Shown here piece by piece: positions 24,293 through 37,609 of a stretch of 64,000 bases of DNA. The notes beneath the pieces are model-generated. The model saw only the letters and a list, made by a program, of their open reading frames with translations. It was not told where the DNA came from and did not search any database. This DNA is from Auanema rhodensis (lineage: Eukaryota; Nematoda; Chromadorea; Rhabditida; Rhabditidae). The position numbers were made by a program, and so were the translations under genes. The stretch spans positions 23,327,638-23,391,637 of the forward strand of contig OZ059900.1 of NCBI GenBank assembly GCA_964057225.1. The letters are read 5' to 3'. The stretch's first letter is position 1; the number at the start of each line of letters is the position of its first letter.

Positions 24293-26345
24293 ACTCATAT
24301 GAACAAAAATCGATTTAATCAATATTAGCCATAAGGGGCGTGCCCTCAGAATATGCTAATTTCCTTAATTTTCTAACCCCTGTTTTTTTGTCGTGAAAGT
24401 GGAACTAGACGTTGTACGAACAATTTTGAGCTAGGTTTCATTGACATTGCATGAGTTTGAACACATGATATCGTAAGTCAAAACCTTGTTTACAGCGAAA
24501 TTTCCAAAAACTGGTTTTCCAGCATAATAAAATATTTCTCGTGGGAAATACTGTGTTTTTGTATTTCTCTAGTGTTCAGCATGTAAAATGGTTCATTTTA
24601 GTATGTAACACGCCGAAATTCGTTGCATTTGACGACTCATATGAACAAAAATCGATTTAATCAATATTAGCCATAAGGGGCGTGCCCTCAGAATATGCTA
24701 ATTTCCTTAATTTTCTAACCCCTGTTTTTTTTGTCGTGAAAGTGGAACTAGACGTTGTACGAACAATTTTGAGCTAGGTTTCATTGACATTGCATGAGTT
24801 TGAACACATGAAATCGTAAGTCAAAGCCTTGTTTACAGCGAAATTTCCAAAAACTGGTTTTCCAGCATAATAAAATATTTCTCATGGGAAATACTGTGTT
24901 TTTGTATTTTTCTGGTGTTCAGCATGTAAAATGCTTCATTTTAGTATGTAACACGCTGAAATTCGTTGCATTTGACGACTCATATGAACAAAAATCGATT
25001 TAATCAATATTAGCCATAAGGGGCGTGCCCTCAGAATATGCTAATTTCCTTAATTTTCTAACCCCTGTTTTTTTGTCGTGAAAGTGGAACTAGACGTTGT
25101 ACGAACAATTTTGAGCTAGGTTTCATTGACATTGCATGAGTTTGAACACATGAAATCGTAAGTCAAAACCTTGTTTACAGCGAAATTTCCAAAAACTGGT
25201 TTTCCAGCATAATAAAATATTTCTCGTGGGAAATACTGTGTTTTTGTATTTTTCTAGTGTTCAGCATGTAAAATGCTTCATTTTAGTATGTAACACGCTG
25301 AAATTCGTTGCATTTGACGACTCATATGAACAAAAATCGATTTAATCAATATTAGCCATAAGGGGCGTGCCCTCAGAATATGCTAATTTCCTTAATTTTC
25401 TAACCCCTGTTTTTTTGTCGTGAAAGTGGAACTAGACGTTGTACGAACAATTTTGAGCTAGGTTTCATTGACATTGCATGAGTTTGAACACATGAAATCG
25501 TAAGTCAAAACCTTGTTTACAGCGAAATTTCCAAAAACTGGTTTTCCAGCATAATAAAATATTTCTCATGGGAAATACTGTGTTTTTGTATTTTTCTAGT
25601 GTTCAGCATGTAAAATGCTTCATTTTAGTATGTAACACGCTAAAATTCGTTGCATTTGACGACTCATATGAACAAAAATCGATTTAATCAATATTAGCCA
25701 TAAGGGGCGTGCCCTCAGAATATGCTAATTTCCTTAATTTTCTAACCCCTGTTTTTTTGTCGTGAAAGTGGAACTAGACGTTGTACGAACAATTTTGAGC
25801 TAGGTTTCATTGACATTGCATGAGTTTGAACACATGAAATCGTAAGTCAAAACCTTGTTTACAGCGAAATTTCCAAAAACTGGTTTTCCAGCATAATAAA
25901 ATATTTCTCATGGGAAATACTGTGTTTTTGTATTTTTCTAGTGTTCAGCATGTAAAATGCTTCATTTTAGTATGTAACACGCTGAAATTCGTTGCATTTG
26001 ACGACTCATATGAACAAAAATCGATTTAATCAATATTAGCCATAAGGGGCGTGCCCTCAGAATATGCTAATTTCCTTAATTTTCTAACCCCTGTTTTTTT
26101 GTCGTGAAAGTGGAACTAGACGTTGTACGAACAATTTTGAGCTAGGTTTCATTGACATTGCATGAGTTTGAACACATGATATCGTAAGTCAAAACCTTGT
26201 TTACAGCGAAATTTCCAAAAACTGGTTTTCCAGCATAATAAAATATTTCTCGTGGGAAATACTGTGTTTTTGTATTTCTCTAGTGTTCAGCATGTAAAAT
26301 GGTTCATTTTAGTATGTAACACGCCGAAATTCGTTGCATTTGACG
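22924..26345 (+). repeat. Five-monomer block, two copies (L68-L72, L73-L77)
   Basis: Order T8, 249G, 323A, consensus, class D, with a 1711-bp period (5 x 342 + 1). L72 is the first class D monomer of the window, and all five D changes are identical in L72 and L77. Confidence 0.88.
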
Positions 26346-27029
26346 ACTCATATGAACAAAAATCGATTTAATCAATATTAGCCATAAGGGGCGTGCCCTC
26401 AGAATATGCTAATTTCCTTAATTTTCTAACCCCTGTTTTTTTGTCGTGAAAGTGGAACTAGACGTTGTACGAACAATTTTGAGCTAGGTTTCATTGACAT
26501 TGCATGAGTTTGAACACATGAAATCGTAAGTCAAAACCTTGTTTACAGCGAAATTTCCAAAAACTGGTTTTCCAGCATAATAAAATATTTCTCATGGGAA
26601 ATACTGTGTTTTTGTATTTTTCTAGTGTTCAGCATGTAAAATGCTTCATTTTAGTATGTAACACGCTGAAATTCGTTGCATTTGACGACTCATATGAACA
26701 AAAATCGATTTAATCAATATTAGCCATAAGGGGCGTGCCCTCAGAATATGCTAATTTCCTTAATTTTCTAACCCCTGTTTTTTTGTCGTGAAAGTGGAAC
26801 TAGACGTTGTACGAACAATTTTGAGCTAGGTTTCATTGACATTGCATGAGTTTGAACACATGATATCGTAAGTCAAAACCTTGTTTACAGCGAAATTTCC
26901 AAAAACTGGTTTTCCAGCATAATAAAATATTTCTCGTGGGAAATACTGTGTTTTTGTATTTCTCTAGTGTTCAGCATGTAAAATGGTTCATTTTAGTATG
27001 TAACACGCCGAAATTCGTTGCATTTGACG
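25662..27029 (+). repeat. Two-monomer block consensus/D, two copies (L76-L79)
   Basis: A 684-bp dimer of one consensus and one class D monomer repeated once in tandem, overlapping the end of the five-monomer block. Class D carries 177T, which turns GAAATC into GATATC, an EcoRV site absent from other monomers. Confidence 0.85.
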
Positions 27030-30000
27030 ACTCATATGAACAAAAATCGATTTAATCAATATTAGCCATAAGGGGCGTGCCCTCAGAATATGCTAATTTC
27101 CTTAATTTTCTAACCCCTGTTTTTTTGTCGTGAAAGTGGAACTAGACGTTGTACGAACAATTTTGAGCTAGGTTTCATTGACATTGCATGAGTTTGAACA
27201 CATGAAATCGTAAGTCAAAACCTTGTTTACAGCGAAATTTCCAAAAACTGGTTTTCCAGCATAATAAAATATTTCTCATGGGAAATACTGTGTTTTTGTA
27301 TTTTTCTAGTGTTCAGCATGTAAAATGCTTCATTTTAGTATGTAACAAGCTGAAATTCGTTGCATTTGACGACTCATATGAACAAAAATCGATTTAATCA
27401 ATATTAGCCATAAGGGGCGTGCCCTCAGAATATGCTAATTTCCTTAATTTTCTAACCCCTGTTTTTTTGTCGTGAAAGTGGAACTAGACGTTGTACGAAC
27501 AATTTTGAGCTAGGTTTCATTGACATTGCATGAGTTTGAACACATGAAATCGTAAGTCAAAACCTTGTTTACAGCGAAATTTCCAAAAACTGGTTTTCCA
27601 GCATAATAAAATATTTCTCATGGGAAATAATGTGTTTTTGTATTTTTCTAGTGTTCAGCATGTAAAATGCTTCATTTTAGTATGTAACACGCTGAAATTC
27701 GTTGCATTTGACGACTCATATGAACAAAAATCGATTTAATCAATATTAGCCATAAGGGGCGTGCCCTCAGAATATGCTAATTTCCTTAATTTTCTAACCC
27801 CTGTTTTTTTGTCGTGAAAGTGGAACTAGACGTTGTACGAACAATTTTGAGCTAGGTTTCATTGACATTGCATGAGTTTGAACACATGAAATCGTAAGTC
27901 AAAACCTTGTTTACAGCGAAATTTCCAAAAACTGGTTTTCCAGCATAATAAAATATTTCTCGTGGGAAATACTGTGTTTTTGTATTTTTCTAGTGTTCAG
28001 CATGTTAAATGCTTCATTTTAGTATGTAACACGCTGAAATTCGTTGCATTTGACGACTCATATGAACAAAAATCGATTTAATCAATATTAGCCATAAGGG
28101 GCGTGCCCTCAGAATATGCTAATTTCCTAAATTTTCTAACCCCTGTTTTTTTGTCGTGAAAGTGGAACTAGACGTTGTACAAACAATTTTGAGCTAGGTT
28201 TCATTGACATTGCATGAGTTTGAACACATGAAATCGTAAGTCAAAACCTTGTTTACAGCGAAAATTCCAAAAACTGGTTTTCCAGCATAATAAAATATTT
28301 CTCATGGGAAAAACTGTGTTTTTGTATTTTTCTAGTGTTCAGCATGTAAAATGCTTCATTTTAGTATGTAACACGCTGAAATTCGTTGCATTTGACGACT
28401 CATATGAACAAAAATCGATTTAATCAATATTAGCCATAAGGGGCGTGCCCTCAGAATATGCTAATTTCCTTAATTTTCTAACCCCTGTTTTTTTGTCGTG
28501 AAAGTGGAACTAGACGTTGTACGAACAGTTTTGAGCTAGGTTTCATTGACATTGCATGAGTTTGAACACATGAAATCGTAAGTCAAAACCTTGTTTACAG
28601 CGAAATTTCCAAAAACTGGTTTTCCAGCATAATAAAATATTTCTCATGGGAAATACTGTGTTTTTGTATTTTTCTAGTGTTCAGCATGTAAAATGCTTCA
28701 TTTTAGTATGTAACACGCTGAAATTCGTTGCATTTGACGACTCATATGAACAAAAATCGATTTAATCAATATTAGCCATAAGGGGCGTGCCCTCAGAATA
28801 TGCTAATTTCCTTAATTTTCTAACCCCTGTTTTTTTTGTCGTGAAAGTGGAACTAGACGTTGTACGAACAATTTTGAGCTAGGTTTCATTGACATTGCAT
28901 GAGTTTGAACACATGAAATCGTAAGTCAAAGCCTTGTTTACAGCGAAATTTCCAAAAACTGGTTTTCCAGCATAATAAAATATTTCTCATGGGAAATACT
29001 GTGTTTTTGTATTTTTCTGGTGTTCAGCATGTAAAATGCTTCATTTTAGTATGTAACACGCTGAAATTCGTTGCATTTGACGACTCATATGAACAAAAAT
29101 CGATTTAATCAATATTAGCCATAAGGGGCGTGCCCTCAGAATATGCTAATTTCCTTAATTTTCTAACCCCTGTTTTTTTGTCGTGAAAGTGGAACTAGAC
29201 GTTGTACGAACAATTTTGAGCTAGGTTTCATTGACATTGCATGAGTTTGAACACATGAAATCGTAAGTCAAAACCTTGTTTACAGCGAAATTTCCAAAAA
29301 CTGGTTTTCCAGCATAATAAAATATTTCTCGTGGGAAATACTGTGTTTTTGTATTTTTCTAGTGTTCAGCATGTTAAATGCTTCATTTTAGTATGTAACA
29401 CGCTGAAATTCGTTGCATTTGACGACTCATATGAACAAAAATCGATTTAATCAATATTAGCCATAAGGGGCGTGCCCTCAGAATATGCTAATTTCCTTAA
29501 TTTTCTAACCCCTGTTTTTTTGTCGTGAAAGTGGAACTAGACGTTGTACGAACAATTTTGAGCTAGGTTTCATTGACATTGCATGAGTTTGAACACATGA
29601 AATCGTAAGTCAAAACCTTGTTTACAGCGAAATTTCCAAAAACTGGTTTTCCAGCATAATAAAATATTTCTCATGGGAAATACTGTGTTTTTGTATTTTT
29701 CTAGTGTTCAGCATGTAAAATGCTTCATTTTAGTATGTAACACGCTAAAATTCGTTGCATTTGACGACTCATATGAACAAAAATCGATTTAATCAATATT
29801 AGCCATAAGGGGCGTGCCCTCAGAATATGCTAATTTCCTTAATTTTCTAACCCCTGTTTTTTTGTCGTGAAAGTGGAACTAGACGTTGTACGAACAATTT
29901 TGAGCTAGGTTTCATTGACATTGCATGAGTTTGAACACATGAAATCGTAAGTCAAAACCTTGTTTACAGCGAAATTTCCAAAAACTGGTTTTCCAGCATA

Positions 30001-30450
30001 ATAAAATATTTCTCATGGGAAATACTGTGTTTTTGTATTTTTCTAGTGTTCAGCATGTAAAATGCTTCATTTTAGTATGTAACACGCTGAAATTCGTTGC
30101 ATTTGACGACTCATATGAACAAAAATCGATTTAATCAATATTAGCCATAAGGGGCGTGCCCTCAGAATATGCTAATTTCCTTAATTTTCTAACCCCTGTT
30201 TTTTTGTCGTGAAAGTGGAACTAGACGTTGTACGAACAATTTTGAGCTAGGTTTCATTGACATTGCATGAGTTTGAACACATGATATCGTAAGTCAAAAC
30301 CTTGTTTACAGCGAAATTTCCAAAAACTGGTTTTCCAGCATAATAAAATATTTCTCGTGGGAAATACTGTGTTTTTGTATTTCTCTAGTGTTCAGCATGT
30401 AAAATGGTTCATTTTAGTATGTAACACGCCAAAATTCGTTGCATTTGACG
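26688..30450 (+). repeat. Mirror anchor B, left copy (L79-L89)
   Basis: Eleven monomers in order: D; near-consensus (319A); 259A; 249G+293T; quad (74A, 126A, 209A, 257A); 131G; T8; 249G+293T; 323A; consensus; D (L89 also has 323A). Read inward, R18-R8 (38978-42741) gives the same eleven types in the same order, and the lengths are 3763 and 3764 bp. The four-change quad monomer makes chance agreement very unlikely. This is the strongest evidence for an inverted duplication. Confidence 0.9.
27714..28739 (+). repeat. L82-L84 trio, repeated 5132 bp downstream
   Basis: 249G+293T, quad, 131G. The identical trio lies at 32846-33871 (L97-L99), 15 monomers away. A third quad copy is R14 in the right arm. 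Confidence 0.85.
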
Positions 30451-31134
30451 ACTCATATGAACAAAAATCGATTTAATCAATATTAGCCATAAGGGGCGTG
30501 CCCTCAGAATATGCTAATTTCCTTAATTTTCTAACCCCTGTTTTTTTGTCGTGAAAGTGGAACTAGACGTTGTACGAACAATTTTGAGCTAGGTTTCATT
30601 GACATTGCATGAGTTTGAACACATGAAATCGTAAGTCAAAACCTTGTTTACAGCGAAATTTCCAAAAACTGGTTTTCCAGCATAATAAAATATTTCTCAT
30701 GGGAAATACTGTGTTTTTGTATTTTTCTAGTGTTCAGCATGTAAAATGCTTCATTTTAGTATGTAACACGCTGAAATTCGTTGCATTTGACGACTCATAT
30801 GAACAAAAATCGATTTAATCAATATTAGCCATAAGGGGCGTGCCCTCAGAATATGCTAATTTCCTTAATTTTCTAACCCCTGTTTTTTTGTCGTGAAAGT
30901 GGAACTAGACGTTGTACGAACAATTTTGAGCTAGGTTTCATTGACATTGCATGAGTTTGAACACATGATATCGTAAGTCAAAACCTTGTTTACAGCGAAA
31001 TTTCCAAAAACTGGTTTTCCAGCATAATAAAATATTTCTCGTGGGAAATACTGTGTTTTTGTATTTCTCTAGTGTTCAGCATGTAAAATGGTTCATTTTA
31101 GTATGTAACACGCCGAAATTCGTTGCATTTGACG
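30451..31134 (+). repeat. L90-L91, consensus/D dimer
   Basis: A consensus monomer and a class D monomer, continuing the alternation begun at L88-L89. Two-monomer alternation of consensus and D is frequent in the central part of the left arm. Confidence 0.8.
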
Positions 31135-34100
31135 ACTCATATGAACAAAAATCGATTTAATCAATATTAGCCATAAGGGGCGTGCCCTCAGAATATGCTA
31201 ATTTCCTTAATTTTCTAACCCCTGTTTTTTTGTCGTGAAAGTGGAACTAGACGTTGTACGAACAATTTTGAGCTAGGTTTCATTGACATTGCATGAGTTT
31301 GAACACATGAAATCGTAAGTCAAAACCTTGTTTACAGCGAAATTTCCAAAAACTGGTTTTCCAGCATAATAAAATATTTCTCATGGGAAATACTGTGTTT
31401 TTGTATTTTTCTAGTGTTCAGCATGTAAAATGCTTCATTTTAGTATGTAACACGCTGAAATTCGTTGCATTTGACGACTCATATGAACAAAAATCGATTT
31501 AATCAATATTAGCCATAAGGGGCGTGCCCTCAGAATATGCTAATTTCCTTAATTTTCTAACCCCTGTTTTTTTGTCGTGAAAGTGGAACTAGACGTTGTA
31601 CGAACAATTTTGAGCTAGGTTTCATTGAAATTGCATGAGTTTGAACACATGAAATCGTAAGTCAAAACCTTGTTTACAGCGAAATTTCCAAAAACTGGTT
31701 TTCCAGCATAATAAAATATTTCTCATGGGAAATACTGTGTTTTTGTATTTTTCTAGTGTTCAGCATGTAAAATGCTTCATTTTAGTATGTAACACGCTGA
31801 AATTCGTTGCATTTGACGACTCATATGAACAAAAATCGATTTAATCAATATTAGCCATAAGGGGCGTGCCCTCAGAATATGCTAATTTCCTTAATTTTCT
31901 AACCCCTGTTTTTTTGTCGTGAAAGTGGAACTAGACGTTGTACGAACAATTTTGAGCTAGGTTTCATTGACATTGCATGAGTTTGAACACATGATATCGT
32001 AAGTCAAAACCTTGTTTACAGCGAAATTTCCAAAAACTGGTTTTCCAGCATAATAAAATATTTCTCGTGGGAAATACTGTGTTTTTGTATTTCTCTAGTG
32101 TTCAGCATGTAAAATGGTTCATTTTAGTATGTAACACGCCGAAATTCGTTGCATTTGACGACTCATATGAACAAAAATCGATTTAATCAATATTAGCCAT
32201 AAGGGGCGTGCCCTCAGAATATGCTAATTTCCTTAATTTTCTAACCCCTGTTTTTTTTGTCGTGAAAGTGGAACTAGACGTTGTACGAACAATTTTGAGC
32301 TAGGTTTCATTGACATTGCATGAGTTTGAACACATGAAATCGTAAGTCAAAGCCTTGTTTACAGCGAAATTTCCAAAAACTGGTTTTCCAGCATAATAAA
32401 ATATTTCTCATGGGAAATACTGTGTTTTTGTATTTTTCTGGTGTTCAGCATGTAAAATGCTTCATTTTAGTATGTAACACGCTGAAATTCGTTGCATTTG
32501 ACGACTCATATGAACAAAAATCGATTTAATCAATATTAGCCATAAGGGGCGTGCCCTCAGAATATGCTAATTTCCTTAATTTTCTAACCCCTGTTTTTTT
32601 GTCGTGAAAGTGGAACTAGACGTTGTACGAACAATTTTGAGCTAGGTTTCATTGACATTGCATGAGTTTGAACACATGAAATCGTAAGTCAAAACCTTGT
32701 TTACAGCGAAATTTCCAAAAACTGGTTTTCCAGCATAATAAAATATTTCTCGTGGGAAATACTGTGTTTTTGTATTTTTCTAGTGTTCAGCATGTAAAAT
32801 GCTTCATTTTAGTATGTAACACGCTGAAATTCGTTGCATTTGACGACTCATATGAACAAAAATCGATTTAATCAATATTAGCCATAAGGGGCGTGCCCTC
32901 AGAATATGCTAATTTCCTTAATTTTCTAACCCCTGTTTTTTTGTCGTGAAAGTGGAACTAGACGTTGTACGAACAATTTTGAGCTAGGTTTCATTGACAT
33001 TGCATGAGTTTGAACACATGAAATCGTAAGTCAAAACCTTGTTTACAGCGAAATTTCCAAAAACTGGTTTTCCAGCATAATAAAATATTTCTCGTGGGAA
33101 ATACTGTGTTTTTGTATTTTTCTAGTGTTCAGCATGTTAAATGCTTCATTTTAGTATGTAACACGCTGAAATTCGTTGCATTTGACGACTCATATGAACA
33201 AAAATCGATTTAATCAATATTAGCCATAAGGGGCGTGCCCTCAGAATATGCTAATTTCCTAAATTTTCTAACCCCTGTTTTTTTGTCGTGAAAGTGGAAC
33301 TAGACGTTGTACAAACAATTTTGAGCTAGGTTTCATTGACATTGCATGAGTTTGAACACATGAAATCGTAAGTCAAAACCTTGTTTACAGCGAAAATTCC
33401 AAAAACTGGTTTTCCAGCATAATAAAATATTTCTCATGGGAAAAACTGTGTTTTTGTATTTTTCTAGTGTTCAGCATGTAAAATGCTTCATTTTAGTATG
33501 TAACACGCTGAAATTCGTTGCATTTGACGACTCATATGAACAAAAATCGATTTAATCAATATTAGCCATAAGGGGCGTGCCCTCAGAATATGCTAATTTC
33601 CTTAATTTTCTAACCCCTGTTTTTTTGTCGTGAAAGTGGAACTAGACGTTGTACGAACAGTTTTGAGCTAGGTTTCATTGACATTGCATGAGTTTGAACA
33701 CATGAAATCGTAAGTCAAAACCTTGTTTACAGCGAAATTTCCAAAAACTGGTTTTCCAGCATAATAAAATATTTCTCATGGGAAATACTGTGTTTTTGTA
33801 TTTTTCTAGTGTTCAGCATGTAAAATGCTTCATTTTAGTATGTAACACGCTGAAATTCGTTGCATTTGACGACTCATATGAACAAAAATCGATTTAATCA
33901 ATATTAGCCATAAGGGGCGTGCCCTCAGAATATGCTAATTTCCTTAATTTTCTAACCCCTGTTTTTTTGTCGTGAAAGTGGAACTAGACGTTGTACGAAC
34001 AATTTTGAGCTAGGTTTCATTGACATTGCATGAGTTTGAACACATGATATCGTAAGTCAAAACCTTGTTTACAGCGAAATTTCCAAAAACTGGTTTTCCA

Positions 34101-35924
34101 GCATAATAAAATATTTCTCGTGGGAAATACTGTGTTTTTGTATTTCTCTAGTGTTCAGCATGTAAAATGGTTCATTTTAGTATGTAACACGCCGAAATTC
34201 GTTGCATTTGACGACTCATATGAACAAAAATCGATTTAATCAATATTAGCCATAAGGGGCGTGCCCTCAGAATATGCTAATTTCCTTAATTTTCTAACCC
34301 CTGTTTTTTTGTCGTGAAAGTGGAACTAGACGTTGTACGAACAATTTTGAGCTAGGTTTCATTGACATTGCATGAGTTTGAACACATGAAATCGTAAGTC
34401 AAAACCTTGTTTACAGCGAAATTTCCAAAAACTGGTTTTCCAGCATAATAAAATATTTCTCATGGGAAATACTGTGTTTTTGTATTTTTCTAGTGTTCAG
34501 CATGTAAAATGCTTCATTTTAGTATGTAACACGCTGAAATTCGTTGCATTTGACGACTCATATGAACAAAAATCGATTTAATCAATATTAGCCATAAGGG
34601 GCGTGCCCTCAGAATATGCTAATTTCCTTAATTTTCTAACCCCTGTTTTTTTGTCGTGAAAGTGGAACTAGACGTTGTACGAACAATTTTGAGCTAGGTT
34701 TCATTGAAATTGCATGAGTTTGAACACATGAAATCGTAAGTCAAAACCTTGTTTACAGCGAAATTTCCAAAAACTGGTTTTCCAGCATAATAAAATATTT
34801 CTCATGGGAAATACTGTGTTTTTGTATTTTTCTAGTGTTCAGCATGTAAAATGCTTCATTTTAGTATGTAACACGCTGAAATTCGTTGCATTTGACGACT
34901 CATATGAACAAAAATCGATTTAATCAATATTAGCCATAAGGGGCGTGCCCTCAGAATATGCTAATTTCCTTAATTTTCTAACCCCTGTTTTTTTGTCGTG
35001 AAAGTGGAACTAGACGTTGTACGAACAATTTTGAGCTAGGTTTCATTGACATTGCATGAGTTTGAACACATGATATCGTAAGTCAAAACCTTGTTTACAG
35101 CGAAATTTCCAAAAACTGGTTTTCCAGCATAATAAAATATTTCTCGTGGGAAATACTGTGTTTTTGTATTTCTCTAGTGTTCAGCATGTAAAATGGTTCA
35201 TTTTAGTATGTAACACGCCGAAATTCGTTGCATTTGACGACTCATATGAACAAAAATCGATTTAATCAATATTAGCCATAAGGGGCGTGCCCTCAGAATA
35301 TGCTAATTTCCTTAATTTTCTAACCCCTGTTTTTTTTGTCGTGAAAGTGGAACTAGACGTTGTACGAACAATTTTGAGCTAGGTTTCATTGACATTGCAT
35401 GAGTTTGAACACATGAAATCGTAAGTCAAAGCCTTGTTTACAGCGAAATTTCCAAAAACTGGTTTTCCAGCATAATAAAATATTTCTCATGGGAAATACT
35501 GTGTTTTTGTATTTTTCTGGTGTTCAGCATGTAAAATGCTTCATTTTAGTATGTAACACGCTGAAATTCGTTGCATTTGACGACTCATATGAACAAAAAT
35601 CGATTTAATCAATATTAGCCATAAGGGGCGTGCCCTCAGAATATGCTAATTTCCTTAATTTTCTAACCCCTGTTTTTTTGTCGTGAAAGTGGAACTAGAC
35701 GTTGTACGAACAATTTTGAGCTAGGTTTCATTGACATTGCATGAGTTTGAACACATGAAATCGTAAGTCAAAACCTTGTTTACAGCGAAATTTCCAAAAA
35801 CTGGTTTTCCAGCATAATAAAATATTTCTCGTGGGAAATACTGTGTTTTTGTATTTTTCTAGTGTTCAGCATGTAAAATGCTTCATTTTAGTATGTAACA
35901 CGCTGAAATTCGTTGCATTTGACG
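31135..35924 (+). repeat. Nine-monomer period block (L92-L96 repeated as L101-L105)
   Basis: Order consensus, 153A, D, T8, 249G at 31135-32845, repeated 3079 bp later (9 x 342 + 1) at 34214-35924. Between them lie L97-L99 (the 249G+293T, quad, 131G trio) and a D monomer, L100. 153A was seen only in L93 and L102. Confidence 0.87.
32846..33871 (+). repeat. L97-L99 trio, second copy
   Basis: 249G+293T, quad, 131G, same as 27714-28739. It shows that the 15-monomer spacing L82-L97 is a further higher-order period. Confidence 0.85.
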
Positions 35925-36446
35925 ACTCATATGAACAAAAATCGATTTAATCAATATTAGCCATAAGGGGCGTGCCCTCAGAATATGCTAATTTCCTTAA
36001 TTTTCTAACCCCTGTTTTTTTGTCGTGAAAGTGGAACTAGACGTTGTACGAACAATTTTGAGCTAGGTTTCATTGACATTGCATGAGTTTGAACACATGA
36101 AATCGTAAGTCAAAACCTTGTTTACAGCGAAATTTCCAAAAACTGGTTTTCCAGCATAATAAAATATTTCTCATGGGAAATACTGTGTTTTTGTATTTTT
36201 CTAGTGTTCAGCATGTAAAATGCTTCATTTTAGTATGTAACACGCTAAAATTCGTTGCATTTGACGACTCATATGAACAAAAATCGATTTAATCAATATT
36301 AGCCATAAGGGGCGTGCCCTCAGAATATGCTAATTTCCTTAATTTTCTAACCCCTGTTTTTTTGTCGTGAAAGTGGAACTAGACGTTGTACGAACAATTT
36401 TGAGCTAGGTTTCATTGACATTGCATGAGTTTGAACACATGAAATC
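35925..36446 (+). repeat. L106 and truncated L107 next to the junction
   Basis: L106 carries 323A. L107 is consensus over its 180 bases and stops at the inversion. T8, 249G, 323A, consensus (L104-L107) repeats the order seen in L85-L88 and L68-L71, so the break fell inside a normal block. Confidence 0.85.
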
Positions 36447-36488
36447 TCAAAATTGTTCGTACAACGTCTAGTTCCACTTTCACGACAA
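36405..36488. other. Inversion junction (tail-to-tail switch of monomer orientation)
   Basis: Plus-oriented sequence runs through p180 (ending GAAATC at 36446). It then switches to the reverse complement, starting CTCAAAATTG, which is complementary p138 downward. The C at 36446 fits both sides, so the joint has one base of microhomology and no inserted bases. The left copy of p138 lies at 36404, so the two arms are separated by a non-palindromic spacer of about 41 bases (36405-36445; p139-p179). The immediately flanking monomers differ in class: left L106 has 323A, right R1 is class D. The joint therefore did not come from a perfect hairpin copy of the last monomers. Confidence 0.95.
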
Positions 36489-36583
36489 AAAAACAGGGGT
36501 TAGAAAATTAAGGAAATTAGCATATTCTGAGGGCACGCCCCTTATGGCTAATATTGATTAAATCGATTTTTGTTCATATGAGT

Positions 36584-37609
36584 CGTCAAATGCAACGAAT
36601 TTCGGCGTGTTACATACTAAAATGAACCATTTTACATGCTGAACACTAGAGAAATACAAAAACACAGTATTTCCCACGAGAAATATTTTATTATGCTGGA
36701 AAACCAGTTTTTGGAAATTTCGCTGTAAACAAGGTTTTGACTTACGATATCATGTGTTCAAACTCATGCAATGTCAATGAAACCTAGCTCAAAATTGTTC
36801 GTACAACGTCTAGTTCCACTTTCACGACAAAAAAACAGGGGTTAGAAAATTAAGGAAATTAGCATATTCTGAGGGCACGCCCCTTATGGCTAATATTGAT
36901 TAAATCGATTTTTGTTCATATGAGTCGTCAAATGCAACGAATTTCAGCGTGTTACATACTAAAATGAAGCATTTTACATGCTGAACACTAGAAAAATACA
37001 AAAACACAGTATTTCCCATGAGAAATATTTTATTATGCTGGAAAACCAGTTTTTGGAAATTTCGCTGTAAACAAGGTTTTGACTTACGATTTCATGTGTT
37101 CAAACTCATGCAATGTCAATGAAACCTAGCTCAAAATTGTTCGTACAACGTCTAGTTCCACTTTCACGACAAAAAAACAGGGGTTAGAAAATTAAGGAAA
37201 TTAGCATATTCTGAGGGCACGCCCCTTATGGCTAATATTGATTAAATCGATTTTTGTTCATATGAGTCGTCAAATGCAACGAATTTCAGCGTGTTACATA
37301 CTAAAATGAAGCATTTTACATGCTGAACACTAGAAAAATACAAAAACACAGTATTTCCCATGAGAAATATTTTATTATGCTGGAAAACCAGTTTTTGGAA
37401 ATTTCGCTGTAAACAAGGTTTTGACTTACGATTTCATGTGTTCAAACTCATGCAATGTCAATGAAACCTAGCTCAAAATTGTTCGTACAACGTCTAGTTC
37501 CACTTTCACGACAAAAAAACAGGGGTTAGAAAATTAAGGAAATTAGCATATTCTGAGGGCACGCCCCTTATGGCTAATATTGATTAAATCGATTTTTGTT
37601 CATATGAGT
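36584..37609 (-). repeat. R1-R3 next to the junction
   Basis: Outward order D, consensus, consensus. This could correspond to L94-L92 or L103-L101 (D, 153A, consensus), but the 153A change is missing, so the pairing is uncertain. Confidence 0.8.

Larger units (their letters stand above)
1..36446 (+). repeat. Left arm: 342-bp satellite array, plus orientation (L1-L107)
   Basis: Head-to-tail copies of a 342-bp unit, each starting at the motif ACTCATATGAAC (bases 1, 343, 685, 1027 and so on). There are 106 full monomers and a last copy cut after p180 at 36446. Fourteen monomers are 343 bp because of one extra T in the p91-97 run; 106 x 342 + 14 places L107 at 36267, exactly where it is seen, so no other indel occurs. 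Most copies differ from consensus at 0-4 positions, giving identity near 99%. Every reading frame has stops; the longest stop-free stretch per unit is about 63 codons. Base composition, length and organisation fit a centromeric or pericentromeric satellite. The family and species are not recognised. Confidence 0.98.

Noticed and set aside
36400-36500. Transposon or target-site duplication at the inversion joint
   Set aside because: The joint has no inserted bases and no flanking direct repeat; only one shared base is present.
36267-36583. Simple inversion of one array segment
   Set aside because: Homologous blocks with rare variants occur on both sides in mirrored order, which needs an inverted duplication rather than a plain inversion; the other breakpoint is not in the window.
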